From Gammaproteobacteria bacterium (lineage in GTDB: Bacteria > Pseudomonadota > Gammaproteobacteria > Steroidobacterales > Steroidobacteraceae), in assembly GCA_013289615.1 (NCBI GenBank), contig JABCZO010000029.1:1-53265 (forward strand): a DNA stretch of 53,265 bases, given 5' to 3'. The translations under genes were made by a program, and so were the position numbers. Below the pieces are notes generated by a model. The model saw nothing but the letters and a program-made list of their open reading frames with translations. It did no database searches and was not told the origin of the DNA. Positions 1-8,642 of this stretch are shown piece by piece. Every line of letters starts with the position of its first letter. Positions within the stretch are counted from its first letter, which is position 1.

Positions 1-165
1 CGGGCCACCGTGCGACGGGGTGGTTCCGTTAAGAGATACCGTGGCTGGTCCGGCGTCTTCCCTGCCCTTCGGGTAGCGACGGATGAGAAACAAAGAATGG
101 CTACGCGCGTAGATCCTGAAGTCTAGGACTTGCGGACGCGGGTTCAATTCCCGCCGCCTCCACCA
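1..165 (+). ncRNA. ssrA: tmRNA (ssrA), 3' part only
   Basis: This is the 3' part of transfer-messenger RNA, which rescues stalled ribosomes by acting first as a tRNA and then as a short mRNA. The end of the sequence has the typical T-arm GGTTCAATTCC, a 3' acceptor strand CCGCCTCC and an encoded CCA at 163-165. The GGACGCGGGTTC segment before it is strongly conserved in bacterial tmRNA. The tag-peptide reading frame and the 5' tRNA half lie outside the window, so the tag cannot be read. The overlapping reverse frame encoding GIEPASA-like text is a well-known artefact of this RNA and is not a gene. Confidence 0.93.
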
Positions 166-170
166 ACCCA

Positions 171-220
171 GGGGTCTCGGTACACCAGCCGGGACCCCCG
201 TACACCGCCGGATCGGCGGT
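171..220 (+). terminator. Two consecutive hairpins after tmRNA
   Basis: Directly after the tmRNA CCA there are two stem-loops. The first pairs GGGGTCTCGG (171-180) with CCGGGACCCC (189-198), with one G-U wobble. The second pairs ACCGCCG (204-210) with CGGCGGT (214-220) around a 3-nt loop. No T-tract follows, so intrinsic termination is likely but not certain; the hairpins could instead be a processing or stability element. Confidence 0.5.
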
Positions 221-328
221 ACATGGCCTTGAAGACGAACCCCCCGGCATGAGCGCGACAACTTGCGGTGCATCGTTCGAGCTGCTCGCCGGAGGTAACA
301 CCGGTTCTGGTTTAATCCTCTCAGCTTG

Positions 329-766
329 CTATCGCAATGGAGGCATGGAAACCCGCCTCGCTGACAGCCATGCCGCCGCAGTCAAACATAAGGTAATCAC
401 GATTGAGAAAGCGATCGGTAAGATAAATAGGTATCTCCAGCTCACAACCGTGATGGCGGCAAAGCAAAGGGCGAACGCCCACGCCGTGCCGCGCATGAGC
501 GCCAAAGTCGCTGCCGGAAGGCCACCTAGCTGCCATGCCAATATCGCCGCGAACAGATAAAACACGCCGACAGAGAATCCGGCCGCCAAAAAGATCTCCC
601 AATACGTGCGGTTGAACCCCTGCACGTCAAAATGAATTGAGCGCATTGAGCCAAGAAGAGCATCAACTCCCCAATTTGGATCAGACTCGCGAAAGCCGAG
701 TGTATGTCCTACCGCGAAAAGCAGCAGAAGAACAGCAGCGATTCGATAAAACATGGATGCTTTCAT
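329..766 (-). CDS. Small four-helix membrane protein of unknown function
   Basis: This encodes 145 residues with four hydrophobic segments, at roughly residues 8-25, 57-80, 88-108 and 112-133, so it is an inner-membrane protein. The N-terminal segment with GHTLGF and the overall pattern resemble a small uncharacterised family found in proteobacteria and Leptospira (LIC_13387-like). That assignment is from memory and is not certain. The start is well supported by AGGAGG a few bases upstream of the ATG. Its ATGA overlaps the stop codon of the frameshifted remnant upstream, so the two were probably once co-transcribed. No function can be stated. Confidence 0.75.
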   Translation of the reverse strand: MKASMFYRIAAVLLLLFAVGHTLGFRESDPNWGVDALLGSMRSIHFDVQGFNRTYWEIFLAAGFSVGVFYLFAAILAWQLGGLPAATLALMRGTAWAFALCFAAITVVSWRYLFILPIAFSIVITLCLTAAAWLSARRVSMPPLR

Positions 767-1151
767 TCCTGCCTCCTAAAGATCACGGCAGTGGCCACCA
801 CTTTCCTGCCGCGTATTGCCGTCGTCATACCAACGAGCATCGGCAACTGATCATCGTCGAGGATGACGGTCGCCGATATATCGGCATCGCGAAGGGGCGG
901 CGCGCCGTCAGATGGCACCAGCTGGGCCTCGCCACTTTGCCAACCCGGGACGACTCACGGATCTGGCGGGTCAACTCCAGATAGGTATCTGCGGGCAGCT
1001 CGGCGCGGGCGTGTTCTGCGCTCAACCATGCCAGCAGCGCGCCAGCGTCAGCGGGCCGCTCCGCAAGATGAGTCTCGATTTCCGCCAGCAACTGCTTTCG
1101 TGAGAGCAAGCCGCTTCGATACTGGCGCAGCGCCTGGGCAAACTGTGACAT
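763..1151 (-). pseudogene. Frameshifted remnant resembling a Ser/Thr-kinase N-terminal helical domain
   Basis: From the ATG at 1151 the reverse strand encodes a helical domain (MSQFAQALRQYRSGLLS and onward, about 68 residues). It resembles residues 15-79 of the kinase at 16642-18954: both have a short two-helix unit ending in a LPADTYLEL or MPAEQYQKV pattern. Around position 955 the coding signal jumps to another frame, which continues as VVPGWQSGEAQLVPSDG and ends at a TGA (763-765) overlapping the ATG of the downstream membrane protein. This fits one missing base, either a real mutation or a sequencing error. No kinase domain is present, so most of the original gene is absent, or it was always a short protein with this domain. 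Confidence 0.45.
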
Positions 1152-1663
1152 GAGGGTCGATTGTGCGTCTGTTGGGGTTGCAATGGTCACCACGACGTCC
1201 GTGCCGACAGCCACCGACAGTGAACTATCCTCGCCTGCGACGATGCATCCGTGCCGAACAAAGTCTACCGCGCCCGTGGCGGTGGGTGTTCTGGGTGCGG
1301 CGCCGAGGCGCGTACATTGCAGGTTGGAAGTAAGATCACAATGTGCTGGTAACATATTGATTTATTTACTGCTCGATGAGGCACACCATCATCCGATTGA
1401 CCGGATGCCCATCGCCAGCCGCGACGACTCCAGCGCCCCGAGTCTGCCAGCGCAGCGAAAGGCAATCGCAAATCTCAGGTCGGTCATCATTGCACGCGGT
1501 TGCTCACGGGTTCGATCAGACGGGTCAGCAAAAATGTGAACGCGCGCTTCTCGGAGGTGCTGATCGCACTGCGCGACAACTACCGGCGCCAGACTGTAGT
1601 GACAGCGAAGCCCGCACCACTTGGCCGTGCGACGTCGCGTACTCGCGTACAATCGATCTCATC
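1152..1663. other. Intergenic region with no convincing gene
   Basis: About 510 bases lie between the remnant on the reverse strand and the DUF202 gene on the forward strand. Open frames exist on both strands but have no recognisable protein pattern and no ribosome-binding site. An AT-rich patch around 1336-1372 contrasts with the GC-rich surroundings and could hold promoters for the reverse-strand genes. A TACAAT at 1648-1653 lies just ahead of the DUF202 start. Confidence 0.4.
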
Positions 1664-2035
1664 ATGTCCACCCCGCCCGATCCGCGTGTGCTGTTTGCGG
1701 CGGAGCGCACGCTCCTGGCCTGGCAGCGCAGTAGTCTCGCCCTCATGGGCTTCGGCTTCGTTATCGAGCGCTTCAGCCTGTTTCTATCCGCTCTGCGCGG
1801 CGAGCCGGAGAATCCGGGACATCATCTTTTCTCCCTGCTGGTCGGTGTCGCTCTGATCCTGATTGGAGCTGGCGTCGCGCTCGCCTCCAGCGTCAGCTAT
1901 CGACGATTCGTCAGCTCCTTGCCCAGCCAGGACGTATCGTCGGGTTACCTGGTCGGCCTGGGTTCGCTTATTAACCTGGTGGTCGCCGCGGCCGGGATTG
2001 CCCTGGCGCTGTATTTGCTTGTCGGGGCACTCTAG
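1664..2035 (+). CDS. DUF202 / YidH-family membrane protein
   Basis: This encodes 123 residues. The N-terminal signature RVLFAAERTLLAWQRSS is the hallmark of the DUF202/YidH family, small inner-membrane proteins of unknown role that often occur beside transporters. Three hydrophobic segments are visible at about residues 24-40, 54-75 and 95-120. The start is placed at the ATG of MSTPPD because the signature follows immediately; a longer frame upstream has no family resemblance. The ribosome-binding site is weak and TACAAT sits only 10 bases before the ATG, so the message may be leaderless or nearly so. The DUF302 gene follows on the same strand. Confidence 0.88.
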   Translation: MSTPPDPRVLFAAERTLLAWQRSSLALMGFGFVIERFSLFLSALRGEPENPGHHLFSLLVGVALILIGAGVALASSVSYRRFVSSLPSQDVSSGYLVGLGSLINLVVAAAGIALALYLLVGAL

Positions 2036-2183
2036 TCGGCGACTGCATTCAGTCCTTTTCCTGCAGCGTATCTACGGCTGGTGGCAGGCCATTCAGGAGA
2101 ATTTGGAGTTAAGCATGATCCGCGTGGCTTGAGGCGCGCCGTCGATCGTGACACTAGCTGCAGCACAAGTGGAGGCATCGACA

Positions 2184-2582
2184 ATGGCTGACAATGGATT
2201 GGTCACACTAGCAAGCAACCACCCCGTCCGTGAAACACTCGATCGCCTCGAGGCCGATCTAAGGGTAAAAAACATCACGGTATTTGCGCGCATCGACCAT
2301 GCGGCCGGCGCCACTTCAGTGGCGATGCCGCTAAGAGCGACGGAGCTGCTGATCTTCGGTAATCCCAAAGCCGGAACGCCACTTATGCAAGCCAATCAAT
2401 CGATCGGAATCGACTTGCCGCTGAAGATACTGGGATGGCAGGACCAGGGCGGAAAGGTATGGCTCACCTATAGCGATCCTCACTGGCTTGCCCGGCGGCA
2501 TCAGCTTGCTGCCACAACGGACGCAAGCGTTGGCGCGTTAGCGTCTTTACTGGCAAAGCTTGCCAGGGCTGCGGCGGAGTAA
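2184..2582 (+). CDS. DUF302 domain protein
   Basis: This encodes 132 residues. The pattern of HPVRETLDRLEADLRVKNI, then FARIDHAAGA, then LLIFGNPKAGTPLM and a final WLTYSDPHWLARRH is characteristic of the DUF302 domain, a small alpha/beta fold of unknown biochemical role, sometimes periplasmic or attached to other domains. No signal peptide is visible. The start at 2184 is preferred because GGAGG lies at 2171-2175, eight bases ahead. The earlier in-frame GTG/ATG-like starts have no such site. It lies between the DUF202 and cupin genes on the same strand. Confidence 0.88.
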   Translation: MADNGLVTLASNHPVRETLDRLEADLRVKNITVFARIDHAAGATSVAMPLRATELLIFGNPKAGTPLMQANQSIGIDLPLKILGWQDQGGKVWLTYSDPHWLARRHQLAATTDASVGALASLLAKLARAAAE

Positions 2583-2688
2583 TCCCGCCGCAGCGTTCGA
2601 TCGGAGGGCAAACACAAGGCCCTCGGTATGTGCCCCGGCGGCCGGCGGCACTGGCTACACTGTCCAGGATTCGGCAGCGGAGGCAAGA

Positions 2689-3150
2689 ATGAACGATTCG
2701 ATCAGGCGCTGGCGGTCCAACGGCGTGCGGGTGGTACGTGCCGGCGACTTGGATTCAAGCACCGCTCAGACGCTGGGTATGCAACGTCGCGCGGCGGTAA
2801 CGACCGAGCGCACCGGGGCGACGAAACTTTGGGCCGGCACGGTCACCATCGATGCGAAGGCCAAGACGGGCCCGCATCATCATGGCGACCTGGAAAGCGT
2901 CATATATGTCGTCAACGGCCTCGCACGATTGCGCTGGGGCGATCGACTCGAATTCGTGGCCGAAGCCAAGGCCGGTGATTTCATTTATGTGCCTCCGTTT
3001 GTTCCGCACCAGGAGATCAACGCCAGCGAGGATCTGCAGCTGCACTGTGTCCTGGCGCGAAGCGGGCAGGCCGGTCTGGTCTACAACCTGGATATCGAGC
3101 CAGTGGAAGTGCCGGAGCTGGTCCGGTGGATCGACGATCTGCACCGGTAA
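2689..3150 (+). CDS. Single-domain cupin protein
   Basis: This encodes 153 residues forming one cupin beta-barrel. The first cupin motif is seen as GPHHHGDLESVIYVVNG (about residues 63-80) and the second as GDFIYVPPFVPHQE (about 95-110). Together they supply three histidines and a glutamate of the usual metal site, so an enzyme or a small-molecule sensor are both possible. The start is set by GGAGG at 2679-2683, five bases before the ATG. No partner gene fixes the substrate. It is likely cytoplasmic because no signal peptide is seen. Confidence 0.85.
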   Translation: MNDSIRRWRSNGVRVVRAGDLDSSTAQTLGMQRRAAVTTERTGATKLWAGTVTIDAKAKTGPHHHGDLESVIYVVNGLARLRWGDRLEFVAEAKAGDFIYVPPFVPHQEINASEDLQLHCVLARSGQAGLVYNLDIEPVEVPELVRWIDDLHR

Positions 3151-3452
3151 TCCGCCCGCGTTCGGATAAGAATAATATGGAATCTTTATCCCCGGCTGCC
3201 GCATCCTGACTCCGGCTTAAATCGAAGCAGGTTTCTTCTTGTAGCAAGGAATATCCGCGTCGCCGTGAAAATCTCGCCATGAACGCCGAGGCGGTCATCC
3301 AGGTGGCCGCCCCGCTGTCGGCCGTTCAGCACTAAACAGACGTTGGATCGGCGAGACTCCGGGGCGCGATTTTCTTAACACCTTTCAGTCTAGGCGCTCC
3401 ACCGGTCATACGCGAAGCTAACTGCGACGATCACTGTTGGGGAGAACAGGCA
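3151..3452 (+). other. Leader/promoter region ahead of the barrel protein gene
   Basis: These 302 bases separate the cupin gene from the outer-membrane protein gene and hold no credible gene. A frame of 18 codons beginning at the ATG near 3279 has no ribosome-binding site and is not called. The region is relatively AT-rich at 3160-3180 and probably carries the promoter for the 3453 gene. No riboswitch fold is recognised. Confidence 0.35.
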
Positions 3453-5306
3453 ATGATTTGTTGGAACCGCACAAGAACCTCAGGTTCACGAGCTGTGCAA
3501 ACGCTGGTGATGTCGATTCTGGCAATCGCATTTCTGCTGCCGAGGGTCCAGGCTGCGGAGCCGTCCGCATCGCCTGGAACGATCGTCGGAATCGTTACTA
3601 ATTCGGCAAAGCTTCCGGTTGCGCACGCGACCGTGACCGCCATCAGAGTGGACGGCAGCGGGATCCATGCCACGCTATCGGGTAGCGACGGGGTCTATTC
3701 CTTTCCCGACCTTCCACCCGGCACGTGGTCGGTCATATCTGAGCTGGATGGCTATCCGGAAGCGGTGGCACATCCGCTGGTGGTGGTCGCGAACAAAGCC
3801 ACGCGCTACGACATCGTCATGAACGTTCCCGCCCCGGCACCCGCTCCTCTGGTAGCAGCAGCTGCGCCCGCACCGACGGTACCCCTGGGCCTTCAGGCGC
3901 CTGAGCCAGGTCCCGAAGTCGATAATGAGACTCCGTTTGCCTTCGCGGATTTTACCTGGATGAACGCCACCCCACGCAACAAGGCTCCGGCGTTTGATAC
4001 CAAATTCTTCACGCCCGATGTGCGTCTGGACGTGAACTACATGTACGACAAGAATCACCCGCAGGATCACACGATCGTCGGGTCGACCGAGTCGTTCCGC
4101 TCAGGCGAATTCCAGGTTGAGCAGATAAGCTTCGGTGGTGACTTTCATTGGGAGAATGTACGAGCGCGTGTGCTTACGATGTTCGGACTGTTTGGTACCA
4201 CGACGCCGCGCAATGACGCGAGTTCCGGCAATATCGGCGGGGTCGGGCAGTGGGACCTGCAGGACGCTTATAAGTATGTCTCGGAAGCGAATGCCGGGTA
4301 TCACTTCGACGTGAATCACGGCCTTAATATCGATGCGGGTATCTTCGTCTCGTACATCGGCCTGTTCAGCTACTACAATTTTGACAACTGGACCTACCAG
4401 CCGTCCTATGTGTCATCGAACACGCCATGGTTCTTTGATGGCATAAGAATCCAGTGGTTTCCGACCAACAAGCTGAAGATCGAGCCATGGCTCATTAACG
4501 GCTGGCAATCCTACGCCAGGTTCAACCGGGATCTGGGCTTCGGCGGCCAGATCCTGTGGCAGCCGACCGGATGGTTCAAGCTGGTGCTGAACAACTATGG
4601 CGTTGGCGAGGATAACCTGCAGAACTACCCGCCTGGGGAGATCATCAACGGCGTGCCGGTTAATTTCGGCAAGGTGAGCCGTTTTCACACCGACGACAGC
4701 ATCGAGGTGAAGTACTACGAGAATCACACCAACGGCAATGGCGTCTCGAAGATGGCATTCACCTTCACGGCGGATGCGGGCTGTCAGTATGGCGGCGGCA
4801 TCTCCTGTACGCGCGGGGTCAACAAGAGCAATTTTCTCGGCGCGATGGCCTATAACCGCTGGTGGTTCCACAACGACCTGTACGCAATCACGGCGGGCGG
4901 CGGCTTCATGAACAATCCGGGCCGCTATCTGACGCTGTTGCCGCCGATCAATGGAGCAAGTGCGTCGACCGGCACGCCCTACTTCTCGGAAGCACCTGGG
5001 CAAGGGGCTTTCATGTACGACATGACGCTGAATTTCCAGTATATGCCCAGAGACTGGATCACCTGGTGGACGGAGACAGGGTACAGGCATTCGAGCATCC
5101 CCTATTTCGCCGGCGTCGGCGGGGTTACGCCTCCCTTCGGCAACAACGGTTCGCCCGCAAACTACACATGCTATTCGGGCGCCTCAGCCAACACCAACGT
5201 GCTGTCGCAGGCGACAGCCACCTGTGCCACCAGCGGTGGCGTCTGGTTTCCGGATCTTCGCATGGAAGAATTCAAGATATCGTTTGGCGTCATGGTCAAG
5301 TTCTAG
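3453..5306 (+). CDS. Outer-membrane beta-barrel (porin-like) protein with N-terminal carboxypeptidase-regulatory-like domain
   Basis: This encodes 617 residues. The signal peptide ends near residue 34 (LLPRVQA-AEP). Residues about 42-125 form a carboxypeptidase-regulatory-like beta-sandwich (GTIVGIVTNSAKLPVAHATV, then GVYSFPDLPPGTW). A Pro/Ala-rich linker follows, then a long barrel region rich in alternating aromatic strands, ending in VMVKF with the terminal phenylalanine typical of outer-membrane barrels. The barrel resembles the OmpL-like putative beta-barrel porin-2 group. GGGGAG precedes the ATG. Its position ahead of an ABC importer suggests it passes the same substrate through the outer membrane; this is inference. 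A strong hairpin after it (5326-5356) may separate the two expression units. Confidence 0.8.
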   Translation: MICWNRTRTSGSRAVQTLVMSILAIAFLLPRVQAAEPSASPGTIVGIVTNSAKLPVAHATVTAIRVDGSGIHATLSGSDGVYSFPDLPPGTWSVISELDGYPEAVAHPLVVVANKATRYDIVMNVPAPAPAPLVAAAAPAPTVPLGLQAPEPGPEVDNETPFAFADFTWMNATPRNKAPAFDTKFFTPDVRLDVNYMYDKNHPQDHTIVGSTESFRSGEFQVEQISFGGDFHWENVRARVLTMFGLFGTTTPRNDASSGNIGGVGQWDLQDAYKYVSEANAGYHFDVNHGLNIDAGIFVSYIGLFSYYNFDNWTYQPSYVSSNTPWFFDGIRIQWFPTNKLKIEPWLINGWQSYARFNRDLGFGGQILWQPTGWFKLVLNNYGVGEDNLQNYPPGEIINGVPVNFGKVSRFHTDDSIEVKYYENHTNGNGVSKMAFTFTADAGCQYGGGISCTRGVNKSNFLGAMAYNRWWFHNDLYAITAGGGFMNNPGRYLTLLPPINGASASTGTPYFSEAPGQGAFMYDMTLNFQYMPRDWITWWTETGYRHSSIPYFAGVGGVTPPFGNNGSPANYTCYSGASANTNVLSQATATCATSGGVWFPDLRMEEFKISFGVMVKF

Positions 5307-5325
5307 CAATCGCAGCAACTGCCAC

Positions 5326-5356
5326 GGTCGGGCTCAGACCACCCCCGAGCCCGACC
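5326..5356 (+). terminator. GC-rich hairpin after the barrel protein gene
   Basis: GGTCGGGCTC (5326-5335) is perfectly complementary to GAGCCCGACC (5347-5356), with an 11-nt loop, 20 bases past the stop codon. There is no T-tract, so it may terminate weakly or protect the upstream message, giving different expression of the barrel protein and the ABC genes. Confidence 0.55.
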
Positions 5357-5577
5357 CTGGTGGCCAACCGAAACGCCGCAGATTTTTTCAAGCGCTCTCG
5401 GATACTTCCGCCTCGCTGGGTGCCGGCGACGCAGCGATTTTCACCGCCAGTCTCATCTGGAAGCACGAGCCCTCGCCTTCGTGGCTATCGACGGTGACCT
5501 GGTTCCACCCGTTATTGACGCCGCTCATCCAGGACATGACGCATAATCCCTGCTCACATCAGCTCACAGGGGTCTGG

Positions 5578-6666
5578 ATGGCCGCGAACTCCCATTCTTC
5601 CGAAGTCGGCGCAATTGGAATAGGCAAGACGTTTGGCATGTTCCGCGCGTTGAAGGACATCTCGATCACGATTCGCGACGGCGAGTTCCTGACGTTGCTC
5701 GGACCCTCAGGGTCCGGCAAGACTACGTTTCTGATGATTCTCGCCGGCTTCGAGGCGCCGAGCGAAGGCCGCCTGATCCGCAATGGCATCGACATCTCGG
5801 CCACCTCGGCCGAGGAACGCGCCTTCGGGATGGTATTCCAGGGATATGCGCTGTTCCCGCATATGAGCGTTGAACAGAACATTGCCTTCCCCTTGCAGGT
5901 GCGCAGGCTGCCGCAGGCACAGATAAGCCAGCGCGTCGCCGAGATGGTCATCCGCGTGGGACTTGAAGGGCATGAAAAGAAACTTCCGGCGAAGCTATCC
6001 GGCGGCCAGCAGCAGCGCGTCGCCCTGGCGCGCGCGCTGGTGTTCGAACCCACGCTGTTGCTGCTCGACGAGCCGTTCTCGGCGCTCGACCGCAATTTAC
6101 GTGCGCTGATGCAGGACGAGGTCAAGCGCCTGCATCAGGAACTGGGCACGACCTTCGTGTTCGTGACCCATGATCAGAGCGAGGCACTGTCGTTGTCTTC
6201 GCGCGTGGCCATTTTCAATCGCGGCGAGCTGCTGCAGCTCGGTGCGCCGCAGGATGTGTATGAGCGGCCCGCCAACCGCTTTGTCGCCGAGTTTCTCGGC
6301 GACATCAACCTGCTGCCGTTGTGCAATGTCGGCCATGGCGCGCTGGCCGCCAGCGGGCGTTTCGAGGACTGCAGCCTGGCAGCGCCAGCGCGTCCCGATT
6401 GCGGTGCCGATGCGATCCTGGCGGTCCGCCCAGAGCACATGTCACTGGCCGGGGCCAGACCCGGTAGCGACAACGGCATCGCGGCATCGCTGATGTCGGC
6501 GACCTATCTGGGCGCGGCAACACGCCTGGCGCTCGCCACGCGCGGCGGCACCTCGCTTACCCTGACGTTGCCGACCGAGCGTGCCGCGGCGGCCATCGGC
6601 GCAGGTCCGGATCTTTGGGTCACGTGGCCGATCGACAGGGGTTTCCTGCTTCCGGGAAGCGGCTGA
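5578..6666 (+). CDS. ABC transporter ATP-binding subunit, spermidine/putrescine (PotA) type
   Basis: This encodes 362 residues. It is the ATPase that powers import by the following binding protein and permeases. Walker A GPSGSGKTT is at residues 42-50, the Q-loop is at VFQGYALFPHMSV, the signature LSGGQQQR at 140-147 and Walker B LLLLDEPFSALD at 160-171. The H-loop is FVFVTHDQSEAL. The last 120 residues match the TOBE regulatory domain of this subfamily (AVRPEHMSL). The start at 5578 is chosen because AGGGG lies five bases ahead; the longer upstream frame runs into non-coding sequence. The next gene begins 10 bases after the stop, so this is the first gene of a tight operon. Confidence 0.93.
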   Translation: MAANSHSSEVGAIGIGKTFGMFRALKDISITIRDGEFLTLLGPSGSGKTTFLMILAGFEAPSEGRLIRNGIDISATSAEERAFGMVFQGYALFPHMSVEQNIAFPLQVRRLPQAQISQRVAEMVIRVGLEGHEKKLPAKLSGGQQQRVALARALVFEPTLLLLDEPFSALDRNLRALMQDEVKRLHQELGTTFVFVTHDQSEALSLSSRVAIFNRGELLQLGAPQDVYERPANRFVAEFLGDINLLPLCNVGHGALAASGRFEDCSLAAPARPDCGADAILAVRPEHMSLAGARPGSDNGIAASLMSATYLGAATRLALATRGGTSLTLTLPTERAAAAIGAGPDLWVTWPIDRGFLLPGSG

Positions 6667-6676
6667 GGAGTAGCAG

Positions 6677-7792
6677 ATGCACCAGGCCTTCCAGCAGGAC
6701 TGCCTCGAGATGCTTGCCGGCCGGCTAGAGCGCGGTGAGGTCAGCCGGCGTCGCTTCATCCAGGCCGCGACGATCATGCTTGCGGGCACACCGTTCGCGT
6801 TGCGCAGCACGTGCGCCGATGCCGCCGACAAGACGCTGGTTTTCGTGAACTGGGGCGGCGATGCGATCCGCTCCTACGATCAGGCCTACGGCCAGGCGTT
6901 TCTAAGGCAGAGTGGCGTCACCGTCAGGCAGGACGGTTCCGGCCCGACCGAAGGTGCCATCACGGCGCAGTTCAAGAGCGGCAAGCCGACCTGGGATATT
7001 GTTGATGCCGACCCGTTCTCGGCCATTTCGCTCGGCAAGCGTGGGATGATCGAGCCGATCGACTACCGCATCGTGGATCGATCCAAGATGCGCAGGGGTT
7101 TCGGCTGGGACTACGCCGCGTCGACCTACTTCTTCTCGTACGTGATCGTCTACGACACCTCGAGGTTTGGTGATCGTGCGCCGGCCGGCATGGCGGATTT
7201 TTTCGATGTCAGGAAATTCCCCGGCAAGCGCTCGCTGTACAAATGGGGCGCCGGCATGTGGGAAGCGGCGCTGCTGGCCGACGGCGTGGCGCCGGAAAAG
7301 CTCTACCCGCTCGACCTGCAGCGCGCGCACGGCAAGATCGCTGCCTTCAGGCCGCATGTCGTGTCCTACTGGGGTGGGGGCGCCGACAGCCAGCAGATCC
7401 TGCTGAGCGGTGACGCCTCGATGGCGCTGATCTGGTCGACCCGGGCATCGGTGCTCGAAAAGGACACCAACGGCCAGCTGAAGTTCACCTGGGATCAAGG
7501 CCTGATCTCCCCGGGGGCGATGGCGGTCATCAAGAACAATCCTGCCGGCGCGGACACGGCCATGAATTTCATCGCCAGCGCCCAGGATCCGCACAAACAG
7601 CTGATAGCTTTCGAATTGATGGGCCAGGGGCCGGCCAACCCGGCGACCGACGCACTTATTCCGGCCGACAAAAAGCGTATCAACCCGATGGATCCGGCCA
7701 ATGCCGCCAGGCAGGCGGTGCTCGACATGGGCTGGTATGCCGATAACTATGGCGCGGCACTCGAAGCCTATACCCGGCTGATCTCAGCCTGA
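6677..7792 (+). CDS. ABC transporter substrate-binding protein, PotD-like, Tat-exported
   Basis: This encodes 371 residues. The N-terminus carries SRRRFIQAA (residues 24-32) followed by a hydrophobic stretch, a twin-arginine export signal, so the protein is folded before reaching the periplasm. The body (LVFVNWGGDAIRSYDQAY, and later WDIVDADPF and SPGAMAVIKN) is a PotD-like solute-binding protein of the polyamine/opine group. The acidic binding residues needed for polyamines cannot be confirmed by eye, so the substrate is left open. It sits between the ATPase and the first permease and is probably the specificity component of the operon. GAGGAG precedes the ATG. Confidence 0.9.
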   Translation: MHQAFQQDCLEMLAGRLERGEVSRRRFIQAATIMLAGTPFALRSTCADAADKTLVFVNWGGDAIRSYDQAYGQAFLRQSGVTVRQDGSGPTEGAITAQFKSGKPTWDIVDADPFSAISLGKRGMIEPIDYRIVDRSKMRRGFGWDYAASTYFFSYVIVYDTSRFGDRAPAGMADFFDVRKFPGKRSLYKWGAGMWEAALLADGVAPEKLYPLDLQRAHGKIAAFRPHVVSYWGGGADSQQILLSGDASMALIWSTRASVLEKDTNGQLKFTWDQGLISPGAMAVIKNNPAGADTAMNFIASAQDPHKQLIAFELMGQGPANPATDALIPADKKRINPMDPANAARQAVLDMGWYADNYGAALEAYTRLISA

Positions 7793-7802
7793 GTGCGATC
7801 GC

Positions 7803-8642
7803 ATGCAGCGGCGAACTCGGGCATTCACCGGCTTATTTCTGACCGCCCCGCTGCTGGCGTTCCTGCTGCTCGCCTACGTGCTGCCGTTCCTCGGCGTAGT
7901 GCGATGGAGCGTAACGCTGCCGGAACCCGGGTTCTCGCAGTACCGGAAACTCGCCACCGACCCGCTGGCGCTCGCGGTGCTGATCCGGACCTTGCGCATC
8001 TGCGCGCTCGTGACCATTGCCGCCACCGCAGCCGCCTACGCGATCGCCTACGTGTGGGTGCGCGGCACGCCGCTGCAACGCCGGTTGGCGGAGCTGTGCA
8101 TACTGATCCCATTCTGGATTTCGGTACTGACGCGCGCCTTCGGCTGGCTGGCGCTGCTGTCGAACCGCGGTCTGGTCAACACCTGGCTGCAGGGCCTGGG
8201 CGTGCTCGCCGAGCCGCTGACCCTGGTGCGCAATGAATTCGGTGTCGTCGTCGGGATGACGCATTTCCTGATCCCGTTTGCAGTGTTCCCGATCGCCTCG
8301 GCGATGCAGGCGATCGACGGCCGCGTACTGCTGGCCGCGCGCGGGCTGGGGGCTGCCCGATTGCGCATTTTCTGGCGGATTTTCGTGCCGATGACGCTCT
8401 CGGGCATCGTTGGTGCCGCGCTGATCGTGTTCGTGTTCGCGCTCGGCTTTTTCGTCACACCGGCGATTCTCGGTGGCGGACACAGCGTCATGGTGGCCGA
8501 ATTGGTTTATCTGCATATGTTCCAGAGCCCGGACTGGGGACTTGGCGCCGCCATCAGCGTCGCGCTGGTGCTGGTGGTCGGGCTGCTGATGGGGCTGCTA
8601 TTCCGTTTCGCCCGTCCCGCGGGCCTGCGGGCATCGCGTTGA
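7803..8642 (+). CDS. ABC transporter permease, PotB type
   Basis: This encodes 279 residues with six predicted membrane helices, the first at about residues 10-30. The cytoplasmic coupling motif appears as AARGLGAARLRIFWRIFVPM (the EAA loop), where the ATPase docks. The order ATPase, binding protein, permease 1, permease 2 is common in polyamine-type importers. The stop codon overlaps the TTG start of the second permease by the four bases TTGA, showing translational coupling. Confidence 0.92.
   Translation: MQRRTRAFTGLFLTAPLLAFLLLAYVLPFLGVVRWSVTLPEPGFSQYRKLATDPLALAVLIRTLRICALVTIAATAAAYAIAYVWVRGTPLQRRLAELCILIPFWISVLTRAFGWLALLSNRGLVNTWLQGLGVLAEPLTLVRNEFGVVVGMTHFLIPFAVFPIASAMQAIDGRVLLAARGLGAARLRIFWRIFVPMTLSGIVGAALIVFVFALGFFVTPAILGGGHSVMVAELVYLHMFQSPDWGLGAAISVALVLVVGLLMGLLFRFARPAGLRASR

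Noticed and set aside
101..301. Reverse-strand ORF with GIEPASA-like text
   Set aside because: It overlaps the tmRNA 3' end; this translated pattern is a common artefact of structural RNA genes.
1..330. Integrated element at the tmRNA 3' end
   Set aside because: tmRNA genes are frequent integration sites, but no integrase gene or repeated att-like copy of the 3' end is seen.
3279..3335. 18-codon open frame ahead of the barrel protein gene as a leader peptide
   Set aside because: No ribosome-binding site and no regulatory amino-acid run or attenuator structure.
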